DNA of 64,000 nucleotides, taken from contig NZ_WWGH01000002.1 of assembly GCF_009865135.1 (NCBI RefSeq), positions 1,736,001 to 1,800,000 on the forward strand. Direction: 5' to 3'. This DNA comes from Streptomyces sp. SID8374. Its GTDB lineage: Bacteria; Actinomycetota; Actinomycetes; Streptomycetales; Streptomycetaceae. This document shows positions 18,265 to 25,469 of this stretch, in pieces. Made by a program: the position numbers and the translations under genes. Below the pieces are notes generated by a model. The model was not told the origin of the DNA. It ran no database searches and worked only from the letters and a program-made list of their open reading frames with translations. Each line of letters starts with the position of its first letter. The first letter of the stretch is position 1.

Positions 18265-18900
18265 GTGCAGATCGCCATCACCCTCTTCGACCGCTTCACC
18301 GCCCTGGACGCGGTGGGGCCCTACGAGATCCTCAGCCGCGCCCCGGGCGCCGAGGTCGTCTTCGTCGCCGAACGGACCGGCCCCGTGGCCAACGACAGCG
18401 GCAGCCTGGAACTCGTCGCCCACAAGACCCTCGCCGAGGTCCCGGCCCCCGACCTGGTGATCGTGCCGGGCGGACCGGGGCAGAGCGACCAGATGGAGAA
18501 CGGGACGCTGCTCAGCTGGCTGCGCGCGGCCGACGCCTCCACCACCTGGACGACCTCCGTCTGCACCGGCTCCCTGCTCCTCGCGGCGGCCGGACTGCTT
18601 CAGGGCCGGCGGGCCACCTCGCACTGGCTGGCGCTGGAGACCCTGAAGGGGTTCGGCGCCGAGCCGACGATGGAGCGGGTGGTGTTCGACGGGAAGTACG
18701 TCACCGCCGCCGGGGTCTCCTCCGGCATCGACATGGGCCTCACCCTGCTCGGCCGGATCGCGGGCGACGACGCCGCGCGCTCGGTGCAGCTGCTCACCGA
18801 GTACGACCCTCAGCCGCCCTACGACTGCGGGTCCCCCGAGAAGGCCCCGGCCGCCCTGGTCGAGGAGTGGCGGGCCCGGAGCCGCCACGTCATGCGGTAG
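18265..18900 (+). CDS. DJ-1/PfpI-family protein, isonitrile-hydratase-like
   Basis: A 211-residue stand-alone DJ-1/PfpI domain. It has ITLFDRFTALDAVGPYEIL at the N-terminus, VIVPGGPGQ, and the nucleophile elbow TSVCTGSLLLAAAGLLQGRR. TSHWLALETLKGFGA after the elbow is typical of isocyanide (isonitrile) hydratases, which convert isonitriles to N-formamides. Other DJ-1-type roles (glyoxalase III, chaperone) remain possible. GTG 18265 has GAAAGG 6 nt upstream. It follows a GlxA-type AraC gene on the same strand and is probably co-transcribed with it. Confidence 0.82.
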   Translation: MQIAITLFDRFTALDAVGPYEILSRAPGAEVVFVAERTGPVANDSGSLELVAHKTLAEVPAPDLVIVPGGPGQSDQMENGTLLSWLRAADASTTWTTSVCTGSLLLAAAGLLQGRRATSHWLALETLKGFGAEPTMERVVFDGKYVTAAGVSSGIDMGLTLLGRIAGDDAARSVQLLTEYDPQPPYDCGSPEKAPAALVEEWRARSRHVMR

Positions 18901-18918
18901 GCCCGTCGTCCAGGCACA

Positions 18919-19683
18919 TCACCGGGTAGCGCCCGTCGTATACGTGAAGTGCGGCACACGCCGCTCCAGGAAGGCGGCGACCCCCTCCGCGGTGTCGCCG
19001 CTGCCCTGCGCCTGCCCGGCCCAGTACGCGTCCCGCTCCTGCCGCCCCGCCGCGAACTCCTTCGCCGCCGCCTGCGTCAGCTGGGAGCGCGAGGCCAGCA
19101 CCCCGGCATACGCCGCCACCCGTTCGTCCAGTCCGCCGGCGGGGAGCACCTCGTCGACCAGACCGGTGCGCAGGGCCCTCTCCGTGTCGATCAGCTCGCC
19201 CGAGAACAGCAGGTGCTTCGCCGTTGCCGGGCCGACCAGGGCGACCAGCCGCCGGGTGGAGGAGGACGGGTAGACGATGCCGAGCTTGGCGGGGGTGACG
19301 CCGAACAGCGCGCCCTCCTGGGCGAACCGCAGATCGCAGGCGGCGGCGAGCTGGCTGCCGCCGCCCACGCAGTAGCCGCGCACGGCGGCGAGCGTCGGCC
19401 GGGGGAAGGCGGCGAGCGCCTCCTCGGCCGACACCGCCAGCGCCTGGGCGTCCCCGGCGCTCTCCCGCAGCGTGGAGATGTCGGCCCCGGCGCAGAAGGT
19501 CTCGCCGGCGCCCGTCAGCACCAGCACGCGGACCGCCGGGTCGGCGGCCAGCCGCTCCAGCAGCTCCGGCAGGCTCCGCCACATCGCGGCGGTCATGGCG
19601 TTGCGCTTGGCGGGGTGGCTGATCACGACGGTGGCGATCCCGCCGTCGACGGAGCAGAGCAGCTGGGGTTCCGTACGGTCCAT
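18919..19683 (-). CDS. Enoyl-CoA hydratase/isomerase family protein
   Basis: A 254-residue single-domain crotonase. The oxyanion-hole segments are TFCAGADISTLRE and AAVRGYCVGGGSQLAAACDL. The second catalytic position reads KLGIVYPSSSTRRL, where canonical hydratases have a glutamate, so hydratase chemistry is not assured and isomerase or another crotonase reaction is possible. ATG 19683 is the start. It stands alone between convergent and divergent neighbours, so the pathway is not indicated by context. Confidence 0.88.
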   Translation of the reverse strand: MDRTEPQLLCSVDGGIATVVISHPAKRNAMTAAMWRSLPELLERLAADPAVRVLVLTGAGETFCAGADISTLRESAGDAQALAVSAEEALAAFPRPTLAAVRGYCVGGGSQLAAACDLRFAQEGALFGVTPAKLGIVYPSSSTRRLVALVGPATAKHLLFSGELIDTERALRTGLVDEVLPAGGLDERVAAYAGVLASRSQLTQAAAKEFAAGRQERDAYWAGQAQGSGDTAEGVAAFLERRVPHFTYTTGATR

Positions 19684-19764
19684 GCGCCGGATGCTATCCG
19701 CAGGGTTCGAACCTATGATCAAGAAGGGGTCGCGCAGCGGACACGCACCGTGAAGGAGCTGTCG

Positions 19765-20442
19765 ATGAACGGACCCACCGCCGAAGGCCGGAAGCACGGA
19801 CGCGGCACCAAGGGCGGGAAGCACGGAACCACCGCCGAGGGCAGAAAGCTCACCCGAAGTTTCAGCTGGCTCGCCCTGCTCGGCACGCTGCTGGTGATCG
19901 CCGGGATCGTCGGCCTCATCTACACCGGCGTCGCCACCCTCACCTCGATGCTGCTCTTCGGCTGGCTGCTGCTGATCGGCGGTCTCGTCGGTCTGGCGCA
20001 CGCGATCGAGTCACGCGGCACCAACTACTTCTGGCTCGGCGTCGTGGTCGCCGCCCTGAACCTGGCCGCCGGTGTCGTGGTGATCCGCCACCCGGAGGGC
20101 ACCGCCGAGGCGCTGACCATGTTCGCCGCGCTGCTCTTCCTGACGGGCGGGGTGTTCCGGCTGGTCGGCAGCGTCGTCGTCCGGGGGCCGCAGATGGGGT
20201 GGACGCTGCTCCAGGGCGCCTTCGGGCTGCTGCTGGGCCTGCTGGTGCTGTTCGACTGGCCGCACAGCAGCCTGTACGTGCTCGGCGTCTTCTTCTCGCT
20301 GGCCCTGCTCTTCGACGGCCTCGGCCTCATCGCCATCGGGGTCGGCGGCAGGCGTATCGTCAGCATGGTCTCGGACCGGCTCGAAGAATCCGGCCCGGCT
20401 ACGGACAGTCCGCCCCAGGCCCCGGGAGACGGGCGGAAGTAG
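19765..20442 (+). CDS. HdeD-like DUF308 membrane protein
   Basis: A 225-residue integral membrane protein with six predicted hydrophobic helices in three pairs, the DUF308/HdeD pattern. The first begins at about residue 32 (SWLALLGTLLVIAGIVGLIY). Segments such as GWLLLIGGLVGLAHAIESRG and TLLQGAFGLLLGLLVLFDWP repeat the family motif. The basic N-terminus contains an internal repeat, TAEGRKHGRG and TTAEGRKLTR. HdeD-type proteins are linked to acid or general stress but have no known chemistry. AAGGAG 6 nt before ATG 19765 supports the start. Confidence 0.85.
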   Translation: MNGPTAEGRKHGRGTKGGKHGTTAEGRKLTRSFSWLALLGTLLVIAGIVGLIYTGVATLTSMLLFGWLLLIGGLVGLAHAIESRGTNYFWLGVVVAALNLAAGVVVIRHPEGTAEALTMFAALLFLTGGVFRLVGSVVVRGPQMGWTLLQGAFGLLLGLLVLFDWPHSSLYVLGVFFSLALLFDGLGLIAIGVGGRRIVSMVSDRLEESGPATDSPPQAPGDGRK

Positions 20443-20475
20443 TCCGCCACCTGGCGCCATCGCGCACCTTCGGTC

Positions 20476-20500
20476 AAATAGCGCCGATACACAGCTATTT
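20476..20500. promoter_or_regulatory. AT-rich inverted repeat upstream of the RsbW-like ATPase gene
   Basis: AAATAGC at 20476-20482 and GCTATTT at 20494-20500 form a 7-bp inverted repeat with an 11-nt spacer, in a patch noticeably richer in A/T than its surroundings. It could be an operator or promoter element of the downstream gene. No functional evidence. Confidence 0.35.
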
Positions 20501-20588
20501 CCGATCAGTGGCACGGTATGGACCAAGCCATTCCCAACACTCTTTACTCGACGGTCAGTGCAGTGCGAGTGAGAGCTGGTGCCGGACG

Positions 20589-21044
20589 ATGGAGAGCCCC
20601 GGGAGTGCCCCTGCCGAACCCGTGTCGTACGAGGGGGTGTGGCGCTTCACCGCCCCCGCCGTCGACGTGTCCGTGCCCCAGGCCCGGCACGCCGTACGCG
20701 ACCTCCTCGGCCGCCAGGGCGTGCCGATCGAGGACGACATCCTCCAGGGACTGCTGCTGATCGTCTCGGAGCTGGTCACCAACGCGGTCAAGCACGCGGC
20801 GCTGCTCTCGCCGGAACTGGCGGTCGAGGTGGCCATCGGCGCCGACTGGGTCAGGGTCTCCGTCGAGGACAGCCACCCCTACCGGCCCACCGCGCTGGAG
20901 ACGGACTACGCGCAGACGGGCGGCCGCGGGCTCCTGCTGGTCAAGGAGATCACCGCCGAGGCCGGCGGGACCTGCGACGTGGAGCACACCGCGAGCGGCG
21001 GCAAGACCATCTGGGCGGCGCTGCCGTTGAAGACGCAGCTCTGA
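20589..21044 (+). CDS. Anti-sigma-factor-like ATP-binding protein (HATPase_c, RsbW type)
   Basis: A 151-residue GHKL ATPase domain with nothing else attached. The N-box is LIVSELVTNAVKHA, the G1 region is VSVEDSHPYRP, and the G2 region is GGRGLLLVKEI. This matches the many small Streptomyces ATP-binding proteins related to RsbW/SpoIIAB, which can bind a sigma factor or phosphorylate an anti-anti-sigma partner. No partner gene is adjacent. ATG 20589 fits the first conserved residues but has only a weak ribosome site. Confidence 0.87.
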   Translation: MESPGSAPAEPVSYEGVWRFTAPAVDVSVPQARHAVRDLLGRQGVPIEDDILQGLLLIVSELVTNAVKHAALLSPELAVEVAIGADWVRVSVEDSHPYRPTALETDYAQTGGRGLLLVKEITAEAGGTCDVEHTASGGKTIWAALPLKTQL

Positions 21045-21071
21045 CCGCCCCGTACGCGATCCGCGCGAGGG

Positions 21072-21665
21072 TCACCAGCCCGCGGACGGACCCGTCAGCT
21101 CGCGGATCGCCGGACGCGCCGCGTCCAGCACCGTCATGAACCACGCCGAGAACGGCGCCCGCGCATGCCGCTCCGCCAGCTCCGCCGCCGTCACGAAGGC
21201 CGTATCGCCGACCTCCTCCGGGTCCGGCTTCAGCGCCTCCTGCGCCATCCCCACGAACAGGTGGTTGAACTCCTGCTCCACCAGGCCCGAGGCCGGGTCC
21301 GGGTGGTTGTAGCGGACCGTGCCCGCCTCGGCGAGCAGCGAGGGCGCGATCCCCAGCTCCTCGTACGTACGCCGCGCGGCGGCCGCGAAGGGGGCCTCGC
21401 CCGGGTAGGGGTGGCCGCAGCAGGTGTTCGACCAGACACCGGGGGAGTGGTACTTGCCGAGCGCCCTGCGCTGGAGCAGCAGCCGTCCCTGCTCGTCGAA
21501 GAGGAAGACGGAGAACGCGCGGTGCAGCTGCCCGGGGGCCTGGTGGGCCGCCAGCTTCTCCGCGGTGCCGATGGTGGTGCCGTTCTCGTCGACCAGTTCG
21601 AGCATGATCGCTTCTGCGGTGCCGTTCGACGAGCTGTGCGTCGCGGTGGCTGGTGTGGTCGGCAT
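21072..21665 (-). CDS. idi: Isopentenyl-diphosphate delta-isomerase, type I
   Basis: A 197-residue Nudix-fold IPP isomerase that interconverts IPP and DMAPP. The catalytic cysteine lies in WSNTCCGHPYPGE, the metal-binding Nudix region in ARRTYEELGI, and the catalytic glutamate in LVEQEFNHLFVG. ATG 21665 is preferred because AAGGA is 5 nt upstream; ATG 21671 would place the same site against the start codon. The enzyme supplies DMAPP for prenyl chain starters, so it may serve the hopanoid cluster about 11 kb away, although it is not in the same operon. Confidence 0.95.
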   Translation of the reverse strand: MPTTPATATHSSSNGTAEAIMLELVDENGTTIGTAEKLAAHQAPGQLHRAFSVFLFDEQGRLLLQRRALGKYHSPGVWSNTCCGHPYPGEAPFAAAARRTYEELGIAPSLLAEAGTVRYNHPDPASGLVEQEFNHLFVGMAQEALKPDPEEVGDTAFVTAAELAERHARAPFSAWFMTVLDAARPAIRELTGPSAGW

Positions 21666-21812
21666 ACCCATCCTTGTCTGTGGTCCCCGGCCTCGTGCGC
21701 CGGACCCCTCGAGTCCGGTCAAGTCTGCCGTACAAAAGCCGCTTGTCCGCACTTCGGGTCCGGGCATGTCCGCCCCGCCGCGCTCCTCGCGCACGCCGGG
21801 GCGGACGGGTCG

Positions 21813-22109
21813 TCAGACCTCCAAGGCCGCCGGATTGCGGATCATGCCCACCGGAACCGGAGCGGAATCGTCCAGCACCAGCGCCGTCACCGCCTCGTCC
21901 GGCAACCTCGAAACCGGGCCGGATCGAGTGGCGGGACGCCGGTACCGAGCCGAAGCGCGGGGTAGTGACCGGGGTGCCCGGGCACCCCCACGAGCGCCTC
22001 GCCGCGCACCCGTGCGCCATCGAGGACCGCCCGCACCACGGCCTGCCCGGCCCCCTGCCGCCGGTGGGCGGGCGAGGCCGTCACCGGGGCCTCCGCGAGC
22101 GCCGGGGGG
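21813..22109 (-). pseudogene. Remnant of a GNAT acetyltransferase (5' truncated, two frameshifts)
   Basis: Reading leftward from 22109, one frame gives VTASPAHRRQGAGQAVVRAV then LDGARVRGEALVGVPGHPGHYP, the acetyl-CoA-binding core of GNAT enzymes. The match then continues in the second frame (PRFGSVPASRHSIRPGFEV) and finishes in the third (PDEAVTALVLDDSAPVPVGM and a stop at 21813-21815). Each switch is explained by one extra base: a C in the run after CACTAC, and a T in GAGGTTGCC. The N-terminal half is missing, replaced by the methyltransferase stop at 22110. Two insertions plus truncation argue for a decayed gene rather than a single sequencing error. Confidence 0.8.
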
Positions 22110-22889
22110 TCACCGGCCCGGCACCGGATCGGCCGGGCGCAGCACGTACGCGGCATAGCCGTACTCCGCGCCGTACTCCCGCCGTACCGCCAGCTCCTCA
22201 CGGGTGGCCGCGAGCGCCCACTCCATGCCGGGGACCGTCGGATCGGCGCTCTCCACCCGTTCGGCGAGCGGGACGTAGTACGTGTCCCAGTCGCTGTCGG
22301 GGTGGAGCAGGACCGCCGAGACCGCGCAGCCGGCGGCGACGGCCGCCGCGGTGGTCTCCGGCAGGGTGCGCAGGGAGCCGTTGCGCTCCCAGAAGGCGCG
22401 CGCCCCGGCCGAGGGCGCTTCGGTGGTCCAGACGCACTCGGAGACCATCATCGCGCCGCCCGGGGCGAGCAGCCGCTGCCAGTCGCGTACGGCGGTGGCG
22501 AAGCCGATGCGGTACGCCGACCCCTCGGCCCAGACCAGGTCGAAGGAGCCCGCCGGGAAGTCGGGGCCGGTGAGGTCGCCCATGTCGGCCCGGACCGTAC
22601 GGACACGGTCGCCCAGGCCGCGCGCCTGAGCCGCCTCGTCCAGCTCGTCCAGGAACGGCCGGTGCAGGTCGACCGCGGTCACCTCGGCGCCCGCCTCGGC
22701 GGCGAGCAGCAGCGAGGCCCGGCCCGGACCGCAGCCCAGGTCGAGGGCGCGCGGACGGTCGGGGAGAGGGCCGGCCAGGGCGAGCAGCCGGCGCGTGGTG
22801 GCGTCGGAGCCGGGGCTCTGCCGGGGGAGACGGTGGTGCAGGGCGAAGAACGCCTCGGTGCGCGAGGCGTCGTCGATGTGGTCGGTCAA
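22110..22889 (-). CDS. Class I SAM-dependent methyltransferase
   Basis: A 259-residue Rossmann-fold methyltransferase. Motif I is ALDLGCGPGRASLLLAAEAG, motif II ends in VTAVDLHRPFLDEL, and DLVWAEGSAYRIGF with LLAPGGAMMVSE covers motifs IV-V. The substrate is not evident; the AEGSAYRIGF variant also occurs in small-molecule methyltransferases. The start is TTG 22889, with AAGGG upstream. It is followed directly by the GNAT remnant and preceded by a strong terminator, so it is probably monocistronic. Confidence 0.88.
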   Translation of the reverse strand: MTDHIDDASRTEAFFALHHRLPRQSPGSDATTRRLLALAGPLPDRPRALDLGCGPGRASLLLAAEAGAEVTAVDLHRPFLDELDEAAQARGLGDRVRTVRADMGDLTGPDFPAGSFDLVWAEGSAYRIGFATAVRDWQRLLAPGGAMMVSECVWTTEAPSAGARAFWERNGSLRTLPETTAAAVAAGCAVSAVLLHPDSDWDTYYVPLAERVESADPTVPGMEWALAATREELAVRREYGAEYGYAAYVLRPADPVPGR

Positions 22890-22942
22890 CGTGGGAACCC
22901 TTGGGTGCGAGGGCTCCGGCCTGATCCGGGAAGAGGTGGACC

Positions 22943-22980
22943 CAGGGCGTGTCCGGCGGATCAGGGCCGGACACGCCCTG
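22943..22980. terminator. Perfect 15-bp hairpin terminator
   Basis: Arms 22943-22957 and 22966-22980 are perfectly complementary with an 8-nt loop. It lies between the stop of the leftward CDF exporter gene (23156) and the start of the leftward methyltransferase gene (22889), so it should end CDF transcription. Confidence 0.75.
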
Positions 22981-23155
22981 GCCGGAGACCCGGGAGATGA
23001 GGAAGGAGTGATTGCTGCGCCGGGAAGGTGTCGTCGCGACCGTCATCAACCTCAGCTCCTCTCGAAAAGGGCCCCGGTCCACCCGGGGCCGTCCACCGCG
23101 AGACTCGAACGTCTCGGCGAAACGCACCCGAGGGCCTGTCGTCACCGCACCCGGC

Positions 23156-24097
23156 TCAGTGGCACAGATGCGCCTCGTGCTCCGCGTGGCCGCTCGGCTC
23201 GAGCTGGAAGGTGCAGTGCTCCACGTCGAAGTGGTCCCCGAGGCAGCCCTGCAACTCGTGCAGCACCTTCTCGTGCCCTATCGAGTCCAGCATCTCCTGG
23301 CGCACCACCACATGGGCGGAGAGCACCGGCATCCCCGAGGTGATCGTCCAGGCGTGCAGGTCGTGGACGCCCAGGACACCGGGCAGCGCCGTGATGTGGG
23401 CCCGTACCTCCGCCATGTCCACGCCCTTGGGGGCCGCCTCCAGCAGCACGTTCAGGGTCTCCCGCAGCAGCTTCACCGTCCGGGGGACGATCATCAGGCC
23501 GATCACCAGCGAGGCGATCGGGTCGGCGGCCTGCCAGCCGGTCCCCATGATGATGGCCGCCGAGACGATCACCGCGACCGAGCCCAGGGTGTCCGCCAGC
23601 ACTTCCAGATAGGCGCCGCGCACATTCAGGCTCTCCTTCTGCCCACGCATCAGCAGAGAGAGGGAGACGATGTTGGCCACCAGGCCGACCGCGGCGAACA
23701 TGATGGCGAGGCCGCCCTTGGTCTCCGCCGGGGTGATGAACCGGTCGACCGCCTCGAAGATCAGGAAGCCGCCGACGCCCAGCAGCAGCAGACAGTTGGC
23801 CAGCGCCGCCAGGATCTCGGCGCGGGCGAAGCCGAAGGTGCGGTTCGGCCCGGCCGGCCGGTTGGCGAAGTGGATGGCCAGCAGCGCCATCCCGAGCCCC
23901 AGGGCGTCGGTGGCCATATGGGCGGCGTCCGCGATCAGGGCCAGCGAGTCGGAGAGCACCCCGCCGACGATCTCCATGACCATCACGCTCAGCGTGATGC
24001 CCAGGGCCACCCGGAGCCTGCCCCGGTACGCGGCGGCCGCCGTGCCGGTCGGAGGCGGCCCGCCGTGCGTATGCCCGTGATCGTGGCCAGCCCCCAT
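23156..24097 (-). CDS. Cation diffusion facilitator (CDF) metal exporter
   Basis: A 313-residue six-helix CDF transporter of the ZitB/CzcD type, exporting Zn2+ or a related divalent ion in exchange for protons. The transport-site motifs are DAAHMATDALGLG in helix 2 and EVLADTLGSVAV in helix 5. The cytoplasmic C-terminal domain (GVDMAEVRAHITALPGVLGV, HDLHAWTITSG) has the ferredoxin-like fold that senses metal. Both ends are His-rich: HDHGHTHGG at residues 5-13 and GHAEHEAHLCH at the terminus. ATG 24097 has GGAG upstream. Confidence 0.93.
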   Translation of the reverse strand: MGAGHDHGHTHGGPPPTGTAAAAYRGRLRVALGITLSVMVMEIVGGVLSDSLALIADAAHMATDALGLGMALLAIHFANRPAGPNRTFGFARAEILAALANCLLLLGVGGFLIFEAVDRFITPAETKGGLAIMFAAVGLVANIVSLSLLMRGQKESLNVRGAYLEVLADTLGSVAVIVSAAIIMGTGWQAADPIASLVIGLMIVPRTVKLLRETLNVLLEAAPKGVDMAEVRAHITALPGVLGVHDLHAWTITSGMPVLSAHVVVRQEMLDSIGHEKVLHELQGCLGDHFDVEHCTFQLEPSGHAEHEAHLCH

Positions 24098-24208
24098 GCG
24101 AAACGCCTCCAGCTCCGTGCGACAGCGCCCGGCGAAACCGCCCGACCACGCCAGTGAACTACGGGTGGGGGGTATCGGGCAACACGGCACTGAACACCGT
24201 TGTCATAT

Positions 24209-24243
24209 GCTCTGACCTGCGGAAACGTTCCGCAGGTCAGAGC
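24209..24243 (-). terminator. Perfect 16-bp hairpin terminator after galE
   Basis: Arms 24209-24224 and 24228-24243 pair perfectly around a 3-nt loop, 10 bp beyond the galE stop. A very stable structure for leftward termination; it also insulates the CDF promoter. Confidence 0.8.
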
Positions 24244-24253
24244 GCTGACGTGA

Positions 24254-25231
24254 TCAGGTACGGACCTCCGGACGGCGCAGACGCCACCCCTCCCAGGCCG
24301 ACTCCACCATCGACCTCACGTCCCGGCGGGCCGTCCACCCCAGCGCCTCGACCATCCGCGCGTCCGACGCCACCGCCTTCGCCGCGTCGCCCGGACGGCG
24401 CCCCTCCACCACCGGCTCCACCGCGTACCCCGTGACATCGAGGATCACGTCGATCAGCTCCCGTACCGAGACGCCCTCGCCCCGGCCGACGTTCAGCGTC
24501 AGATCGCCGCCCTCCAGCACCGCCAGCTTCCGGGCGGCGGCGAGGTGGGCCTCGGCCAGGTCCGCGACATGGATGTAGTCACGGATGCAGGTGCCGTCGG
24601 GCGTCGGGTAGTCGTCACCGAAGATCCGGGGCGCCTCACCGCGCGTCAGCCGGTCGAAGACCATCGGGACGATGTTGAAGATCCCGGTGTCCGCCAGCTC
24701 GGGCTCGCCCGCCCCCGCCACGTTGAAGTACCGCAGACAGGCGGTGGAGATCCCGTGCGCCTTCCCCGTCGCCCGCACCAGCCACTCCCCGGCGAGCTTG
24801 GTCTCGCCGTACGGGTTGATCGGCAGGCACGGCGTCTCCTCGGTGATGAGCTCCACATCCGGTACGCCGTAGACGGCCGCCGACGACGAGAAGACGAAGC
24901 GCCGCACACCCGCCGCGACCACGGCCTCCAGCAGCACGCCCAGCCCGGCGATGTTCTCCCGGTAGTACAGCAGGGGCTTCTCCACGGACTCGCCGACCTG
25001 CTTCTTCGCCGCGAGATGCACCACACCGCTCACCGCGTGGTCGGCCAGCACCCGGTCCAGCAGAGCCCGGTCCGAGGCCGAGCCCTTCACCAGCGTGACG
25101 GCCTCCGGCAGCCGGTCGGCGACGCCCGTGGAGCCGTCGTCGACCACCACGACCCGCTCACCCGCCGCGACCATGGCCCGCGCCACGTGTGCCCCGATGT
25201 ATCCCGCCCCGCCTGTGATCAGCCATGTCAT
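24254..25231 (-). CDS. galE: UDP-glucose 4-epimerase
   Basis: A 325-residue extended short-chain dehydrogenase. It has the Rossmann motif LITGGAGYIGAHVARAMVAA, the catalytic YxxxK in NPYGETKLAGEW, the upstream serine in FVFSSSAAVYG, and CLRYFNVAGA, all typical of GalE. It interconverts UDP-glucose and UDP-galactose. ATG 25231 is the start. It is divergent, with 238 bp between, from the CDP-alcohol/ABC-exporter operon, and could supply UDP-galactose to that operon's glycosyltransferase. A housekeeping galactose role is equally possible. Confidence 0.93.
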   Translation of the reverse strand: MTWLITGGAGYIGAHVARAMVAAGERVVVVDDGSTGVADRLPEAVTLVKGSASDRALLDRVLADHAVSGVVHLAAKKQVGESVEKPLLYYRENIAGLGVLLEAVVAAGVRRFVFSSSAAVYGVPDVELITEETPCLPINPYGETKLAGEWLVRATGKAHGISTACLRYFNVAGAGEPELADTGIFNIVPMVFDRLTRGEAPRIFGDDYPTPDGTCIRDYIHVADLAEAHLAAARKLAVLEGGDLTLNVGRGEGVSVRELIDVILDVTGYAVEPVVEGRRPGDAAKAVASDARMVEALGWTARRDVRSMVESAWEGWRLRRPEVRT

Positions 25232-25469
25232 GACGGCCACCCTAAGCGTCGCGTCCACCCGGTCCGACCGGCGGTTTGTGGGCCGGGGCACCGATCGATG
25301 ATGATGATCGCGAACGGAACCGGCGCGAGCAGGTCCACCCGAACGGCGCACAAACGGGTGGTGAACTCGGCCTTCCGTTCATCCGATAGCCTCAGCCGAC
25401 ACGCCGCCGGCCCGCCTTGTGGCCGTGCTGCCGTGTGTCGTCCTCGTCAGTGCCAAGGAGTGAGTTCGT

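Noticed and set aside
23095-23125. tRNA-like T-arm (GTTCGAGTC on the - strand)
   Set aside because: Only a short hairpin with a 6-nt loop is present. No acceptor stem, D-arm or anticodon arm can be built around it.
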